DNA of 64,000 bases from Sycobia sp. Sy_11 (GCA_018907035.1 JACCIC010000019.1:1822001-1886000); one strand, 5' to 3'. Positions 24,071-38,659 are shown, numbered from the stretch's first letter. A program made the numbers and translations. The notes: generated by a model from the sequence alone, not told the origin.

Positions 24071-26404
24071 CCTTCGAAGCTATAAGTGTCGCTTAATTAA
24101 AGGCGTGTTATTCGAATCCAAGGAGCTGATCCGCACTCGTAAGGATGCCGAAAGATGCCACGGATACATAACGTCGTGACAAGTACACGTGTACGTGCCG
24201 TGCACGTGTGCGCGTGTGTATGTGTGCATTGTACACGGGAGCGAGCTTGGTACGCGTGGCACTCCTCGATCGATGATAAATGCGATATCCAAGTTTGATG
24301 ATAAACGACATGTGGGATGAATATGTGTGAAAAATAGCGGTAGGGAATTGTTATACTCTTTTTTCATCAACGCTGAATTCTTCCATATTTATGGGAAGCT
24401 GGAGCTAAACGCTTTACGATGAGAATTCGTTGATAAATTCGATTGGTTAGACTTTACTTGGATATGTTTAAAGTAAACACTTACGCTTGCATTATTTAAA
24501 GGCTGCATTATAAAATATGCAATTTCACGTTTGAGTTATGAAGAGTAGAGAAGTAAATTGAAAAAAGGGGAAAGATAATATGAAATATGAGAAAGCCTAG
24601 AATAGTCAATTGAATTGCCTGAAGTTGGTCCAACGATCGCCGTCGTCCTTCGGAAGGATTGTGAACATAAAAGATCTAATAGACGCAGCGAATAATGTAC
24701 AGGTATATCCTTGCGCCATTCAAGGTAGAATTTCTAAGGAGTATATACTGGTTAGTTCCACGTTTAGTTTCCTTATATATTTCGTTGAAATTTAAGGAAC
24801 ACAAAAAAATTCTGAAATTGTATTTAGAGAATTTAAATTCACGTATTAAATTTGAAGTCAACATAAAGAAATTAAAAGTAAAAATGATTGAAAATAATAT
24901 ACATGTGAGTGTGTATGTATATGTATCAAAAGTAATAAAAACGTAATGAATATTCATTCCTGAATTTGCCCTGTAGCCCCCCTCCCCTTCCATGCAGAGA
25001 TCAAAAAGAGACAAACACGTTAATCAATAACTTCAGAATTTTTATCGGGTTCCCATTCCTTTAGAGATGTATCGGAATCAAAACAGAAAATAAATTTCGA
25101 TATTCTGCTTTTCATAAAATTTAAACGATAATAAAATTTGTAACTGTCGAAAATCTGAAGTTATCGATCAAACGTAAAAGTAAACTGTGTTACTTTTTCA
25201 GTCCGTTGAAGTAACAAAAATTTCAAATTTCAGAAATATAATAAACTTTAATAACTTAAATGTCTCAATAAACAACTGTTTGATAGTTTAATCGAACCAA
25301 TACTTCACTACATTATAAGTTTAGTAATGAAAATCTGCATAAAATCGTTTCGTTCCTTAATACACATTTACAATTACTATTGACTCGACACCAAATCCAG
25401 AATTTAATTAAAAGATTTAATTATTTCAATAAATATTTTATGAAGCCCTGTTTACGAGAAGAAAATAGAAATTCATATCTTCAAAGATAGGATCATGAAG
25501 AAACTTAGCTTGAAGATCAAAAAATCAAATTCATATAACTTTAGAATATATTAGCTTTTTGAATAAAACGGGAAATTTTTTTTAAAAATATCTATCGATT
25601 CATTGTAGCCCTCTTAAAAGCGGATTCGGGAATGAAATCCAGAAATTAATATTTACATATTTTCATAGACAATCTTTAGAAATAAAAATCCAATTCAGAT
25701 CTTTATGAAAAGAAATTCAAAGTTCAAATCGGTTCGATCCCTTTTCAAACTCTTGAAATTTCAAAAGATCTCCCGAAAATTTTCAACTGATCACGTCGGT
25801 AGTTTTGGCTAAGAATGAATAAATCTGTCACTCAGAAAAATACTCTTAATGTAATGCGTGCAATAGCAGGAGACCAAATACCGATGCTGTGTACCAGTGC
25901 TCTGCGTACTCCAGTATAATTTACTTAAGTTATAGTGAAATCTTTTACTCCTCTTAGCTTTTCATGTAAAACACAGTGGATAAATACAATTTATTTACAT
26001 ATCTACTATTTGGCTGAATTTTTCCAAATACGCTAAAAAGAAATTATTCGCTTTAAAATTTTTCAAAACACATAGGCAACATTGTTCGCTGTTTTTTCGT
26101 ATTTTATATTTTAATATTTAGATTATTTATGCACCCTTATAACTTCGTATATCGTGGCACGGTGCTCTTTTGTTACCGTTTCTCTAGCTCTGATCGTGGC
26201 TTTTATTATGGAGAAGAAAAGCTCAAGAACAGTATACAATGACGGTCGCGGCGTCTAGCACTCTACCTTTACAAGCGTCCGTATATATCTATAATGTTTA
26301 TAATAAGCTTGCGAACAACTAACCGTAGGAATAGATGTTATATATAATACGCGTCCGCGTATCCGGGGGAAAATGACGTGTCCTTAATCTTAATATATAT
26401 ATCT

Positions 26405-26406
<2 letters not shown>

Positions 26407-26439
<33 letters not shown>

Positions 26440-26580
26440 AAGAGAGGGAGAATAACAAGGCCGAGCTTTATATTTACCCCGCACGTCGCGTGAAAGGACG
26501 CGACACTGAGATGTTGATACGTCGCACAAGAGCCGTTGTATTATGTAGTAATAAAAGAATGGGGTCGCTTAGCTTCATAT

Positions 26581-26625
<45 letters not shown>
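26407..26625. repeat. (GA)n (26407-26437) and (TA)n (26583-26625)
   Basis: Two arrays separated by about 145 bases of unique, moderately GC-rich sequence. Confidence 0.92.
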
Positions 26626-26628
<3 letters not shown>

Positions 26629-27333
26629 CTGAACAAATTCGATGATTGTATTTCGCAACTCTGTTTCAACCCTGCAATGTAGAACTTTAATTGCGCTTTC
26701 TTGTTCCCCGCTTCGTATTTAAGAGAGGCTTTCTTTATTTTCAGGCGTATGTGGATGTGTGGACCATATATATATATGCGTGTATTTTTATGCGCGCCAG
26801 TGTATGTGACTGTGCGTTTACAGTGTACACGTCGAAACTATTTCTATTATATCTATGCCAAACAATGCTCTCGAGTTAAATAAAAGGAGAAAAGAGGAAA
26901 AGCTCGTAAGCGCGCATAAGCAGGAATTTTTAGTTCAGAAAAGTATACGTAGAAAAAGAGGGAAAAAACACGGCGAACTCGGAGAAACAAGGTTTATGAG
27001 TGCGCGCGCGCGCATGTGTGTGCCTGTGTGCGTGTATATTTCCGTGTATATATATCTATACGAGTGCATCTGCATAGTTCTCAAATCGAATTCCCCCGTT
27101 TAATGCCGAAGCTTTAAAGCGGCGCGCGTTTTTTCGCTCTATCGGTCGTAAAATCGTAAAGTCGATGCAATTATTATGCGCTCGCGGCGGTGTTTCCGTC
27201 GTTTCCGGTTTTTCGATTTGTTGCTTTGTTTTTGTTGTGTGCCGCGTCGTTGTTGTTGCTGCTGCTGCTGCTGCTGCAACCGCCGAAAGGCTGGCGAGTT
27301 TCACGCGCGAATGCGCGCCACGGCAAAACGTAA

Positions 27334-27337
<4 letters not shown>

Positions 27338-27385
<48 letters not shown>
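27338..27385. repeat. (TA)n microsatellite
   Basis: Perfect TA run directly after a GC-rich island (27110-27330) that carries a short TGC/GCT triplet run near 27258-27276. Confidence 0.93.
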
Positions 27386-27388
<3 letters not shown>

Positions 27389-28790
27389 CTCGATTTCGCA
27401 TCTTCCGTTGCGTCGCATCGCTTCATCGCCGACTCCGCTCTTCCTTGAGTCTGGTGCTATCTGTTACCTTTGATTTTTGCCGACTCTGCCCGATGGACGA
27501 AAAAGCACCGGCGCATTTCCATCATTATTATATGAATATTTTTTTCAAAATTCATCTATCTCATAATTTTCTTTATAAGTTTTGCCCCGTATTAAATGTT
27601 GACCCACTAAACATAGATTTTAATTGAATTTACCAGTGTGCATTTATATTATATTCTTTTATTCTATATGCTGTGCATACATATGCATATTTAGCGTATT
27701 GACGATCAAAATTGCCGTTTTGCTTATTTTTTACGGATTTCTGTTGTATGATATTTATGATCTAACATGACAATTTGTTTTATGAGAGTCAACAATAATT
27801 TTGTTGAACTAATAAATAAACAATAATTTTTTCACATTTACTTTATCCACTTCTCTTTTATTTTGTCCTATTAATGAACAGAAACATCTATTTATATCTA
27901 CAGATATTCTTTTCTCTCTGTTTTTAAACTCTCTTATTTTTTATTTTCATTTAATTTTTTTTATTCCATTTTTTTATGAACTTCTACAATCCGACGCTCG
28001 AGCAATAAGATCAAAAAAGGACATAGAAAAAGAGAGCAGTTAAGAGAGGTAGTCGAGGCGTACTTGTCAAGAAAACTTGCTTGAGGGGAGGGGTGAGAAA
28101 ATCAACAAAATTATATGACTTTTCTCAGTGGCGCAAATTTTCTTCTTCTTTTAATGTTACTCGACTTTTGACGGGGTTCGTATAAACAGAAACGAGGCCA
28201 CGCAACTGTTTTAAATTAAGTATATAAATATAATTACAAAGAGATTGTTTAAATATACAAGACTGATAAAAACTAAAAAATTGAAACAATTTTCAGGACA
28301 CCCTCGTTTACATTGACTTATATTAATATTTTACCTTCTAAATTTATAATTACATGATACCTAATAGACTTTATACAAGGCTAAATAAACAGTCAACTTC
28401 GAACGCGGTTTTTAAATGTTTATGAAAAATTTACAGATACTGGTTCAAGTACATGTAAGTTTATTTGTTATTTACTATTATAAAAATTAAATTATATTTG
28501 TCATAAATTTCTATATATAAATTATATTTCATTGTATTAATGCAAATTAATAAATTTAAAGAACAGCATAATCAGATTAATAAGTATAAGAATTCCCGTG
28601 GTAAATAAGTTTATGCCCGTCAGGATACCCAAAGCGCCGCTCGAGCGTTCATCCTCCGCATACATAAATAAATTATAAACGCGCATTTTTATTTTTCACA
28701 TTTTTCTTTTCGCAAAAATGAAAATATCGAGCATTTGGAAAATTACTCCATGAAAAATTCACCGAGGCCAATGTTTATGAAAGCCGCGGG

Positions 28791-28796
<6 letters not shown>

Positions 28797-28849
<53 letters not shown>
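28797..28849. repeat. (TA)n microsatellite, 53 bp
   Basis: Perfect TA run. Confidence 0.94.
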
Positions 28850-28851
<2 letters not shown>

Positions 28852-29571
28852 CATAAAATTTCCACCTGCTGCGCTGAAAATGAATTCTGGATATTTTTCC
28901 CGCCGGGCAAAACTCTCGACGTCGCGAGTTTTACAAGTATATACACCGTATAACGTTTTTAAAGATAATTCAAAGAGCAAATGCACACTTATACGGAAAT
29001 AAAATTAATTCGAAATGATTTTTGTAATTTAACGTTTAAAGCTTTGCTATGACCCATTTATAAAGGACGCGAATCTTTTTTTTAATTTTAAAAATTAAAG
29101 AGCCAAGTAATGATGGTTGTATAAAATGACTTATTCCTAAAGTACCCTGTTAAAACTTCATACCCCTAGTAATACCTGTAATTGTATAAAAAAAATTATT
29201 ACGGTTTTACGATGGGCTTCCCGATGAAATACCTGCCTTCAGTCCACATTGATTATCTTTATTTCGAGAAAAACAGAAACGAAAATTATTAATCAGTATT
29301 AAATTTTAACGCGATTTTACATTATATATTGTAACGAATAGATGGATGGTAATTTTTGTTCCATAAGTATAACCACCAAATGATTGTTACTATATATTGC
29401 AATGTCTGTTGACCTTCATATGCAAATATTAGCGCCGAATTTATGTTATTTGTTTTTCGAAATCAATATAAATATATCAGCGATTTAAGTATGGAAGAAA
29501 CTTTTTAATTAAAAATATTATATTTTATTAAAAAGAAAATATTAAATTTTCAAAGAATCTTATAGAATTTT

Positions 29572-29910
29572 GTTATATCATCAAATAATACATGGCTATA
29601 GAAGTAGAAAGAGAAGTGACTAATTACCTTGAACTTAATGGCTATTTATAAAATAGCCATTCTGTTGAACCAGAAGACTTTGGCCGTCATCAAATTCATC
29701 GGTCAATTAATTTTTTGATTGTAGCAAAAACTTAGAAAATTATTATATTCTAATGTTCTTAACGTTCAATAATAAAATACGAATAATCCTTTAATCCTTA
29801 TTTTTTTATTACCAATAACTTCGGGCTATTTTAGAAAAAGTCATTAAGTTCAAGGTAATTAGTCACTTCTCATTCTACTTCTATAACCATGTATTATCTG
29901 ATGAGCTAAC
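29572..29910. mobile_element. MITE-like inverted-repeat element, ~339 bp
   Basis: Terminal arms 29572-29662 and 29824-29910 are inverted copies. The shared core, AATACATGG.TATAGAAGTAG followed by GAGAAGTGACTAATTACC and TTGAACTTAATG, is nearly perfect over about 75 bases, with mismatches near the tips and the inner end. The 160-bp centre is AT-rich and has no ORF. The inner end of the left arm is itself palindromic (ATGGCTATTTATA/AAATAGCCAT). This structure fits a non-autonomous DNA transposon. Exact ends, target duplication and superfamily could not be set. Confidence 0.7.
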
Positions 29911-30151
29911 AATATTGTATGATAATATATAATTTTTTTGATAGTTTTAATTATCAAATATCACGACTAAATCATTTCTAATCATTTTCTTTTTCTATAC
30001 ATCCACCATCAGTATTATCTAAATTTTGTTTTTATGGACTAACTTCCTCTCGATGACATCAGCTCCGCATTATGCATAGATATATATTATTTAATATATC
30101 ATTTGGCTTCTAAACATCTTCATGCTAGAAATTTCAATCAGAATTTATATG

Positions 30152-30153
<2 letters not shown>

Positions 30154-30195
<42 letters not shown>
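30154..30195. repeat. (TA)n microsatellite
   Basis: Perfect AT run about 245 bases right of the inverted-repeat element. Confidence 0.92.
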
Positions 30196-30197
<2 letters not shown>

Positions 30198-30455
30198 CTA
30201 TATATGTTATAAGAGATCAAAAATGATAACCAAGAACATTTCAATATCGATTCGCTGATTCCCTTTTTTTGCTCTATGAGTCGCGACTTCCCTAACTCGT
30301 TCCATTCCTACATAAAATCATCTGCAGCTTTCCACGAATATAAGAATCAATTTCCCGAAGTACTTCCAGTGTCCATCGCGGATATTCTCCGTTTTCTTTA
30401 CCGTCGACGTTTAGGTATATAAATGTATATATAGCATAGTTTGCTCTCGATGGAA

Positions 30456-30458
<3 letters not shown>

Positions 30459-30507
<49 letters not shown>

Positions 30508-30717
30508 GCGACCACAACGGCGAGACAGCACAAACCGTCGCAGCAGGTCCGATAAAAAAAAGGGGTAGAGGAGAGCAAAAAGCGTCGACATAAGGACAAC
30601 CGCGTATGCACACATACCCCTCCTTCCTCTCGTCTCTCTCTTTCTATTTTACTTAGCAGTGCTGACAATATAGGATCTGGAGAAGGAGAAGGAGAGAGAA
30701 GGAAAGAGAAAGAGAGA

Positions 30718-30748
<31 letters not shown>

Positions 30749-30882
30749 TGAGAGAGCAGCATGTCGGAGTACACGTGCAATCACGAATATATACGAATAA
30801 AGCTGCTCTTGTATGTTCTAGTGTCTGGCTTTTCTCCCATTCTAATCCCTATTTTCTCTTTTATAGAAATTCGCGAGCTTCC

Positions 30883-30932
<50 letters not shown>
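30459..30932. repeat. Cluster: (TA)n, (GA)n, (TA)n
   Basis: TA at 30459-30503, an imperfect GA run at 30711-30748 and TA at 30884-30932, within a GC-moderate segment. Confidence 0.92.
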
Positions 30933-30937
<5 letters not shown>

Positions 30938-31176
30938 CATCGAACTTCCTCGTACATATATAAACTCTTTGCGAAAAACCGGAAGTTGAGAGAGCGGCAG
31001 ACAGGCGAGTGGTATGGTCGAAGAGAGCCTTGGTCGTCGCACCAGCTGGTCGCATATATAATCCGTCCGCCCGCCAATGCCGCAAGCGGACATAAATGAG
31101 AAAGCCAAAAAGAACGATAAAGATCTATCTTTCCATCGGGAGAGAAAGAGAAAGAGAGAAAGCGAAGGGAAGAAAA

Positions 31177-31183
<7 letters not shown>

Positions 31184-31249
<66 letters not shown>

Positions 31250-31262
31250 TAGAGAGAGAGAA
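31184..31262. repeat. (GA)n microsatellite, ~79 bp
   Basis: Long GA run with a single ACAGAT break near 31246. The purine-rich region begins near 31135. Confidence 0.94.
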
Positions 31263-33655
31263 GAATAAGATTGAGAGTGCGTATCTTCCTGGCGATTTCG
31301 AAACTCGTTCAAGCATTCTGCTCTTAACTTCCTTCGATCCCACCCACCACCTTTTTTACTTTTTGTTTCAGCTATGTTTGCGATATCACACCTGAGGGCG
31401 CCCAACGAACATATAATAATATGAAGCAGAAAACAGGGAGTAGAAATATTTTACCGTGGTGTAAAAATGAAAACCTTTTATGAACTTTTTTTTAATAATT
31501 ACTATTTCGAATCATAAATAATCGCTAGTTCACAATATTTCATAGTTACTTTTATTAAGATGATGTCAACATTTATTGAGAGGCGAAACGATTATTTTCA
31601 TAATAGTAGGTGACTTGTTATTTTTGATTTTATAGTTTCAAAATAACACTAATTCTGCGTTTCCAATTCAATGAATTATTAAATATAATGTTAGTTATAT
31701 TACCTTTAATTTTATAAATATTCCTAATAATCAGCAAGTTTATATAGTATCAAACTGTAGTTTCAAGTATTGTAATCAATGAACAAGGTGTCCAAGAAAT
31801 AACCAGGCGGCATTCAGTAGGAAAAATTATATAAGCAGAAATATTTGGGAAGTTATGAAAGGTTTTTGCACTATGTTTCAATCACGATGCTCATAATTTA
31901 TTTATCGCTGGAGGGCATAGAAATTGAGAAAACCGATGCGAACCTCCACCAACAATGGAAACGAATAGGCAACCGCAGGAACACTGAATAGTTTCATTGA
32001 AGGTGTATTTATGAGTACTTGACAACTGTATTATTATTGCCCAGACCACTATCGACGCTTTTGCGTTTAGTCGTGGCTAAGTCAAACTAGAAGCCAATAA
32101 GAATCATGTGCTAACTAAAAATAAACATCCATAGTTTGTTTGAATTTTAGTCGACAATAGATTTCTATTATTCATGGGAGTTTTCGGTAGTTTTCACAAT
32201 TCCCATTTCCTGGAGCGTTAACGAAAATAAGCAAGTAACTTTTTAAAATACTTATTATTATTAAATACCTCTTCTTCTATTCAATAACAATAGGCTATTA
32301 TAGTTAGTTAAATCTAGAACACTTTGTATAGGTACTATTAGACTGCAAAAATATTTCTTGTACCTCACGAAGACTTGCTATAACTAATATATATTCTGGC
32401 TATAACATATGAAAATAAGATTAAGAAAAGATCGTGATTGCCTTCTAAAGGTAACTCTATAAAGTTGTAATATTCAAAGAAGGTTGAATATCTGGGCTTT
32501 ATCTTTTTATTTTAGATCATCTCAATACTACGGCGCAGTTCATCAAAGATATTAAATGTATTCTTAATGTTCATGCCAACAGTAATCATATATATGTTTA
32601 CTGGATACCGATGGTGTGATAATAAAGAAAGCAGCCCATGCCATTATATCTGTTCCTTGCACAAAACTTATGGGCTATTGTCAGAAATTCTTCGACTGTA
32701 AATATTTCTAATTTGAAAGCATGATTTGATGGATATATATGAACATTCCTTGGGTTTTGTAGGACTTGAAGGTTTAGGAACATGTATAATGACCACTGGA
32801 AAGCGAAAAAAGACTCCAGTCAAGTTTCCTGTGAAGTTTTAAGATAATTAATATTGACGCAATTATAGTTCAATATTATAAAAGAAGAAAGCCATGTGAT
32901 ACTTCTAAGTATACTACAAAAATACAACCAACTAAATCTTCTTCATAATTGTTAGAACATACTTCATAATATTTATTATGTAATATAATAAATACATATA
33001 AAACACTTGTTTCGATTTTGTACAAGTTATATGAAATTATATATCCAATGTAATTTCTTAACCTCACGATTTAATTTAGCAGTGGTTCAAATTATTTCAG
33101 ATGAGAAAACTTAGTCTCTATCTAATAAATATGTCATGCAGCATCGCACGACTATTAAACTAAACTGCTCATTTAAATTAGAGTTACATCACAAGAAATT
33201 ATGTTGCTTTCATTATTTACACTGTATTAAAAAACGTCTACTGTTTAATAATAATAATAGTTCTAATATCTTAAAAGGGATATGAAAAAATCACTATTTT
33301 TATCTTCTCAAAAGGAATATTTTCAGCTGTCTAGATGGAAATATCATAAAGCGTGAAATATTATAAAAATTTATCTGTTTTTTTTTTTCAAATTGAATAT
33401 GAATTCAAAATCTAACCACATCATCTCGTACCTAAATCTACCGTAATCGACATAACAGCAATCCTGCAGAGAAAATAAAATTCTCCATCCAACTTATGAA
33501 TATGACGCGCTCTGTCTGAATAATTAGTGCTCCCGCTAGCGGTTCCTTCTTTAACGAGTTTCGTCAAGTATTTCTTGGCCCTGCCCCCTGCTCATTTCCT
33601 TCCGACCTATAAGAACCATTGCAAAATCGACATCCGATTAATCACTGCTCATCGA

Positions 33656-33716
33656 ATGAGCTCTTCGAAGAGAGCAAAAGAGGAGACTCTTAACGAGCTT
33701 TCGAAAAGGGAGAAGG
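33656..33716 (+). other. Weak candidate first coding exon (61 nt)
   Basis: ATG at 33656 opens a hydrophilic 20-codon stretch (MSSSKRAKEETLNELSKREK) ending at a good donor, GTACGT, at 33717. No family is recognised, and no downstream partner exon was found before the GC-rich island at 33740-34330. It lies on the strand opposite the receptor intron. It may be chance. Confidence 0.15.
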
Positions 33717-34003
33717 GTACGTGACTTCGTCTACAAACGTGACACTCCCACTGTTAATCCATTTCTCGTCACTACCCTCGTTATAATCTTTCGGAGTCCT
33801 TGGCTTCTTTTTGGCGCGGGCACCTAGACGCGCCGGCGTCGCGCATCAGCCACTGGGACATCGTTAGTGCGAGGTCGAACGTCCTGCCCGGTACAAAAGG
33901 ACCGCGCAATTTATAATACAGAGACCGCGCTCAGACTGCGCCCGCATATAGGCGAACGAATCCATTAATGTACGATGTATAGGCCGCGGGAGAAGGGAGA
34001 AAG

Positions 34004-34006
<3 letters not shown>

Positions 34007-34062
<56 letters not shown>
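34007..34062. repeat. (GA)n microsatellite, 56 bp
   Basis: Perfect GA run inside the GC-rich island at 33740-34330. Confidence 0.94.
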
Positions 34063-34069
<7 letters not shown>

Positions 34070-35295
34070 GACCACGAGACAAAGGCTGATGCGAGTCGAC
34101 GGCGACGCTGCCGGGGGAACTTTGCGACGTCGGCAGGTCCTTTGTCACCTTGTCTCTGCTGCTACACCGTCGTGGTGCAGGCTCTCTAACTTTTTAGCTC
34201 GCTCGGCGCATTCGTGCGCCCGGTTAAGCTTTCCCGTCGACGCGTTGCCTCGTCGTTCCTATGGGATTTCGACGTTGCGCTAATGACGCTACGCTGCTTC
34301 TGACGCAACGGCGGACGCTGGCTCAGTCAACCGTGTAACGTAAATTTATCGCGTATACAAAGCCGGTTCAGGGTGCGGCAGGTTTTTGAATTTCTGGGAT
34401 TGACCTCGTAATCGATCGATAATGTAATTACTCGGAGAGGTATCGCATCGTCGATACGTCGGCTTTCTATCAGAATTTGAGACCCTGATATTTACTGAAT
34501 GCGCATTTGTGTACTACGATTATTTTCTAAAACAGTCACTAGTACGGACAAAAGCTCATTTAATATTGAATCGTATCAAACTTTTAAACACAACAAGTTC
34601 TTACAGTATCTGCATTAAGTATGTACAACATATTCTTTAATTCTTTGCGGCACACATTTTTCATATTCATAGATTTTTGAAATTCAAAAAGACCACAAAA
34701 TGTTATTTATTATATTTATAAATTACATTCCTAAAGTACCTTAGAAAATGTACTTCGAATTTTGAAAAGTTAAGGTAAAGTTTTTTATCTACATCCTCGT
34801 TGATTTATCTATATTCATACAGTTGTACCAGGATATCGAAAATTTTAGATTTTTGTGTTGTTACTTTCATTGTTCATTAATTTCTGAAGAAAATATAAAA
34901 GAAGAACTCATGTATATATATCATATTTTCTATTCTGTTGTATTTCTTACTTGAACAATATTGAATACAACTGACAAAAAAACGTAATCGTATTGTCTCT
35001 GATAATAGTGAGGTCTGATGACTTTCGCTATAAATTATATACGAAAAATAATTTACAATTTTTAAACAACAATCCAATCAACATGTTCGAAAAAGAACAT
35101 GTCCATTCGCCCGCATCTTCGGGGTAATTACTCGAATATTATATCAAGATATGAATTCAATAGAATTTTTAAGCTTCTTATAGTATATACTGCATAATTA
35201 AATTTAATCCGAATTACAGTAATTTTCCCCCCTCCCGTAGTTTTGTGGGTCCTGCGAGAATTTCTGCGAAACTTTTGGCAAAAATAGTCGTACGA

Positions 35296-35296
<1 letters not shown>

Positions 35297-35345
<49 letters not shown>
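35297..35345. repeat. (TA)n microsatellite
   Basis: Perfect TA run just left of the CpG-rich island at 35390-35830. Confidence 0.93.
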
Positions 35346-35347
<2 letters not shown>

Positions 35348-36577
35348 TCAACGGATCCCAAGATTTAAATTAACTCGAAACTTTTGAGCATTGTCCAACG
35401 ATGACGCAGCTCCGGTCTTGTACCCGGCCGCTCCCCGGGGCCAAGATCGCGGTGACTTTTTCCGCTATACGTTCCAAGTGCCGATTCGCATTTGCATGAG
35501 AGCTCTTGGTCGAGTTGTTTATACAAAAGCGGCTTACGCTCAAAACCGCCCCTCCTGCTTCCTTTACCTCCTGCAACCCCTCCCTTCCAGTCCCTTCTTC
35601 CGCAATAACATTTTACTATTTTCTCGAAGTGAGTTTTTCTCACTCACCGACGGTGGCGGGTGTGTATACACAGCGTTCACGCGGGGCGCGACGAGGGCGA
35701 AAGAGCGGAGCTTCGCGTCAATCTCCAGCGCGGCCAGAAAATTCGTACCTGGCGCGTTAGTCCGCGTAGGAGGAGAGATCGCTGAGAGGCTTTTATTTTT
35801 TATTTTCGCGGAAGGGGGGGGGGCTTGAATTGCTTTATTCGCCCCATCCGGTCTCAACGAGGAATTTCATCTTTATGCGTATTCCCTTGCAAATTGTAGA
35901 AATTCATATATGGTCAGATGCCGTAAAAGCGATTTGAGAACATATCTAATGTGCTACCCATTTTATACTATAAGTATTTATTTTGTTATTCGAATTCGAC
36001 AATTTCTGTTTTTCTGTATCCGCCGTCGTTTTCTCTTGATACCTCGTACGTACACAGTAACGGCTGTCAATTTGTAAATGAACAATCAACAAGAAAATGT
36101 TCATTTTAAAGACGCACAGGCTATGAAATTTTCCAAAATTAATACGAACTTTCGTTTAATGGAACGTACAACCGACAAATCTAAGGTAGTTGTTAATATT
36201 TTTTTTAACCATTCGCAGGCAATCGCATTGGGTCTGTAATTGGGTTTTGCATAAACAAATAACTTTTTAGTTCAAATTTACAACGATCTCAGCTAAAATT
36301 AAATATATTTTTGCGATGACGATGGATCGCGCTCTAGATTATGTGCTCTATTTTTCCACAGGAAACAAACGAATCATTTGTTGCTACATCGTATTCCTGA
36401 TATATATTGATATATACATGCAAGAGACACAATCTCCGTATGAATCGCGCACGCGCGTTGCCGATGATGCTTTTACATTCCACGCAGAGATCTCTGTCTA
36501 TATTTGTTAACGTTATTATTATTGAAACGCATGTGTATGCGGTCTATATCAATTGGAACAGTAAATTCAATCACGGA

Positions 36578-36581
<4 letters not shown>

Positions 36582-36618
<37 letters not shown>
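36582..36618. repeat. (TA)n microsatellite
   Basis: Perfect TA run, 37 bases. Confidence 0.92.
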
Positions 36619-36620
<2 letters not shown>

Positions 36621-37603
36621 TATAAATTCCATCGTTGATTGAAATTACCCTGGATTCTATTAATATACTATGATTAGAATTTAATGAATATAACGCAATG
36701 TAATGCGTACCTTTCTTTTGATAAAAGAAAAATAAGAAAAAGCATCGAAGTGCGATATTATTTTAATTTTTTGCCCACAATGAATATTGAAAATGTTAAC
36801 ATGATCTTTTTTTTAATAACTTATATTTTTTAGAATCTAACATTAATTGAAATAATAACAGATTCGTAGATTGTTCGAAGAATTTGACATAAGTACTTTT
36901 ATCCTTGCAATATATATCCCTTTGAGGATTTCATAGGATTTGTTCAAAGATATTGCTTCGGTACTTTTACATTGACGTAAGGTAATTTTTAGTTCTACTT
37001 TAGGTATTTAAATAGATACTACTATTTTGTAATTCTAGATTCGGAAAAAATAGGAAATTTTACGTTAACTTGATGTATCAAATATGTAGCCAGTGAGGAT
37101 GCCCGTATATGAGAAGTTCAATACTTTTTTCACCCTCAACACACACACATTCAAAAAGACTCGCAAAAAAATAATAATTAGCCAACATGTTTAAGGGAAG
37201 AGCTTCCTGATTTCGCGTCAGAGGTATTTTAAAAACTTTTCATTTAACCACAGACATACAGACTCGCATATTTCAAAATCATTTTAAGATCAACTTTCTA
37301 AGTTTAGGAGTTAAAGGCATTTACCGTACGCGATGTTACCTATTATTGGGTAAAACATACATATTTTTATCGGAAAAAAACGAAAATGGACTTTTCAATA
37401 GCATTAAAAAAATACAACCGTAGGCTGAAGCCTAAGGGAGTTCATCATTTTAAGAAAGTTCTACTAATTTTGCTTGTACCAATTTTTCATATTTATCAGG
37501 TCTTGGTAAAACCTCATTAAGAGGTATCATCACTTGTGTTACTGCTGATTATTTTTTTGTTTTAATTAGATGTAATGAATATTTATGCCGATATAATATA
37601 CAT

Positions 37604-37611
<8 letters not shown>

Positions 37612-37660
<49 letters not shown>
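37612..37660. repeat. (TA)n microsatellite
   Basis: Perfect run preceded by short CATA variants. Confidence 0.92.
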
Positions 37661-37664
<4 letters not shown>

Positions 37665-38401
37665 GAATTGAAATTTTGAAAATGGTAATTTGAGTAGTAA
37701 TTGTAGAACCGCGTTGAAACAAAAGGGAGGGAAAAAGAGAGAAGTCGTTTTGCAAAATCGTTAAATAAATAAAGCGCCGTTATAAATTCCTTGGTCATTA
37801 CGCATTCTCGCGACGTAAATATTGTTTTTATTTTCGACTTTTAATTATTTCGGATTGACCTGTTTAATATATGACGACCCCTTCTGAATAAAGGAACGGG
37901 TTCGAAATTTCATTTTCGGATCCCGTTCATATACACATCGAGATCGTTATTGCTGATAAAAGGCAAAAAAAAGAGCTCGTCATTCTCCTGATATTTTGAA
38001 CAAGACTGCCGTTACATTCATTTACGTATAATAAATCTGAACGCTTCAATCTTCGCCCGAAAAAACACGGCTACTGCGATAATTGCCATCGTATATTATA
38101 ATAAATGTATTTAAATGAATTTCGTTACCACTATATGGTTTATAAGTATAATATAGATTTCTGAGAGCTTCGAATTGACGTGTATATATAAGCGAGTAAT
38201 AATAGTTCGCGCGAAATTAGCGCGTGCGACCGGGTAAAATGAAGATAATCTCCCGTGGCGTCTATCCATTCTGGAAAGAAACTCGTGCGCTATGCTCATT
38301 AATCAAGCCGTTGCGCATATAAGCAAAAACTGGTTGGCCGATTTTCTAAAAATCCGCGCATCAACAAAGACACCCGCAGAGGGCAGAGCATCGTTGCAAT
38401 A

Positions 38402-38405
<4 letters not shown>

Positions 38406-38461
<56 letters not shown>

Positions 38462-38483
38462 ATAAATGTATTAATAAAAGCGT

Positions 38484-38524
<41 letters not shown>

Positions 38525-38609
38525 TTGCTTGTATTATATATGGGATAACCATGATAACCATAAACATGCTCGCTTTATTGTAGATATAAGAAGAAAATAA
38601 TATAGATTA

Positions 38610-38656
<47 letters not shown>
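38406..38656. repeat. Cluster: (TA)n, (GA)n, (TA)n
   Basis: TA 38406-38456, GA 38486-38520 and TA 38613-38656. This is the same TA-GA-TA order as the cluster at 30459-30932. Confidence 0.93.

Positions 38657-38659
<3 letters not shown>

Noticed and set aside
30842..31405. 187-codon minus ORF with Ser-Leu and Ile-Tyr runs
   Set aside because: Its length comes from (GA)n and (TA)n arrays read as codons; there is no unique domain.
32598..32783. 61-codon minus ORF resembling a gene fragment
   Set aside because: Protein-like composition but no recognised family; flanking frames are full of stops. It may be an old transposon piece, which I cannot support.
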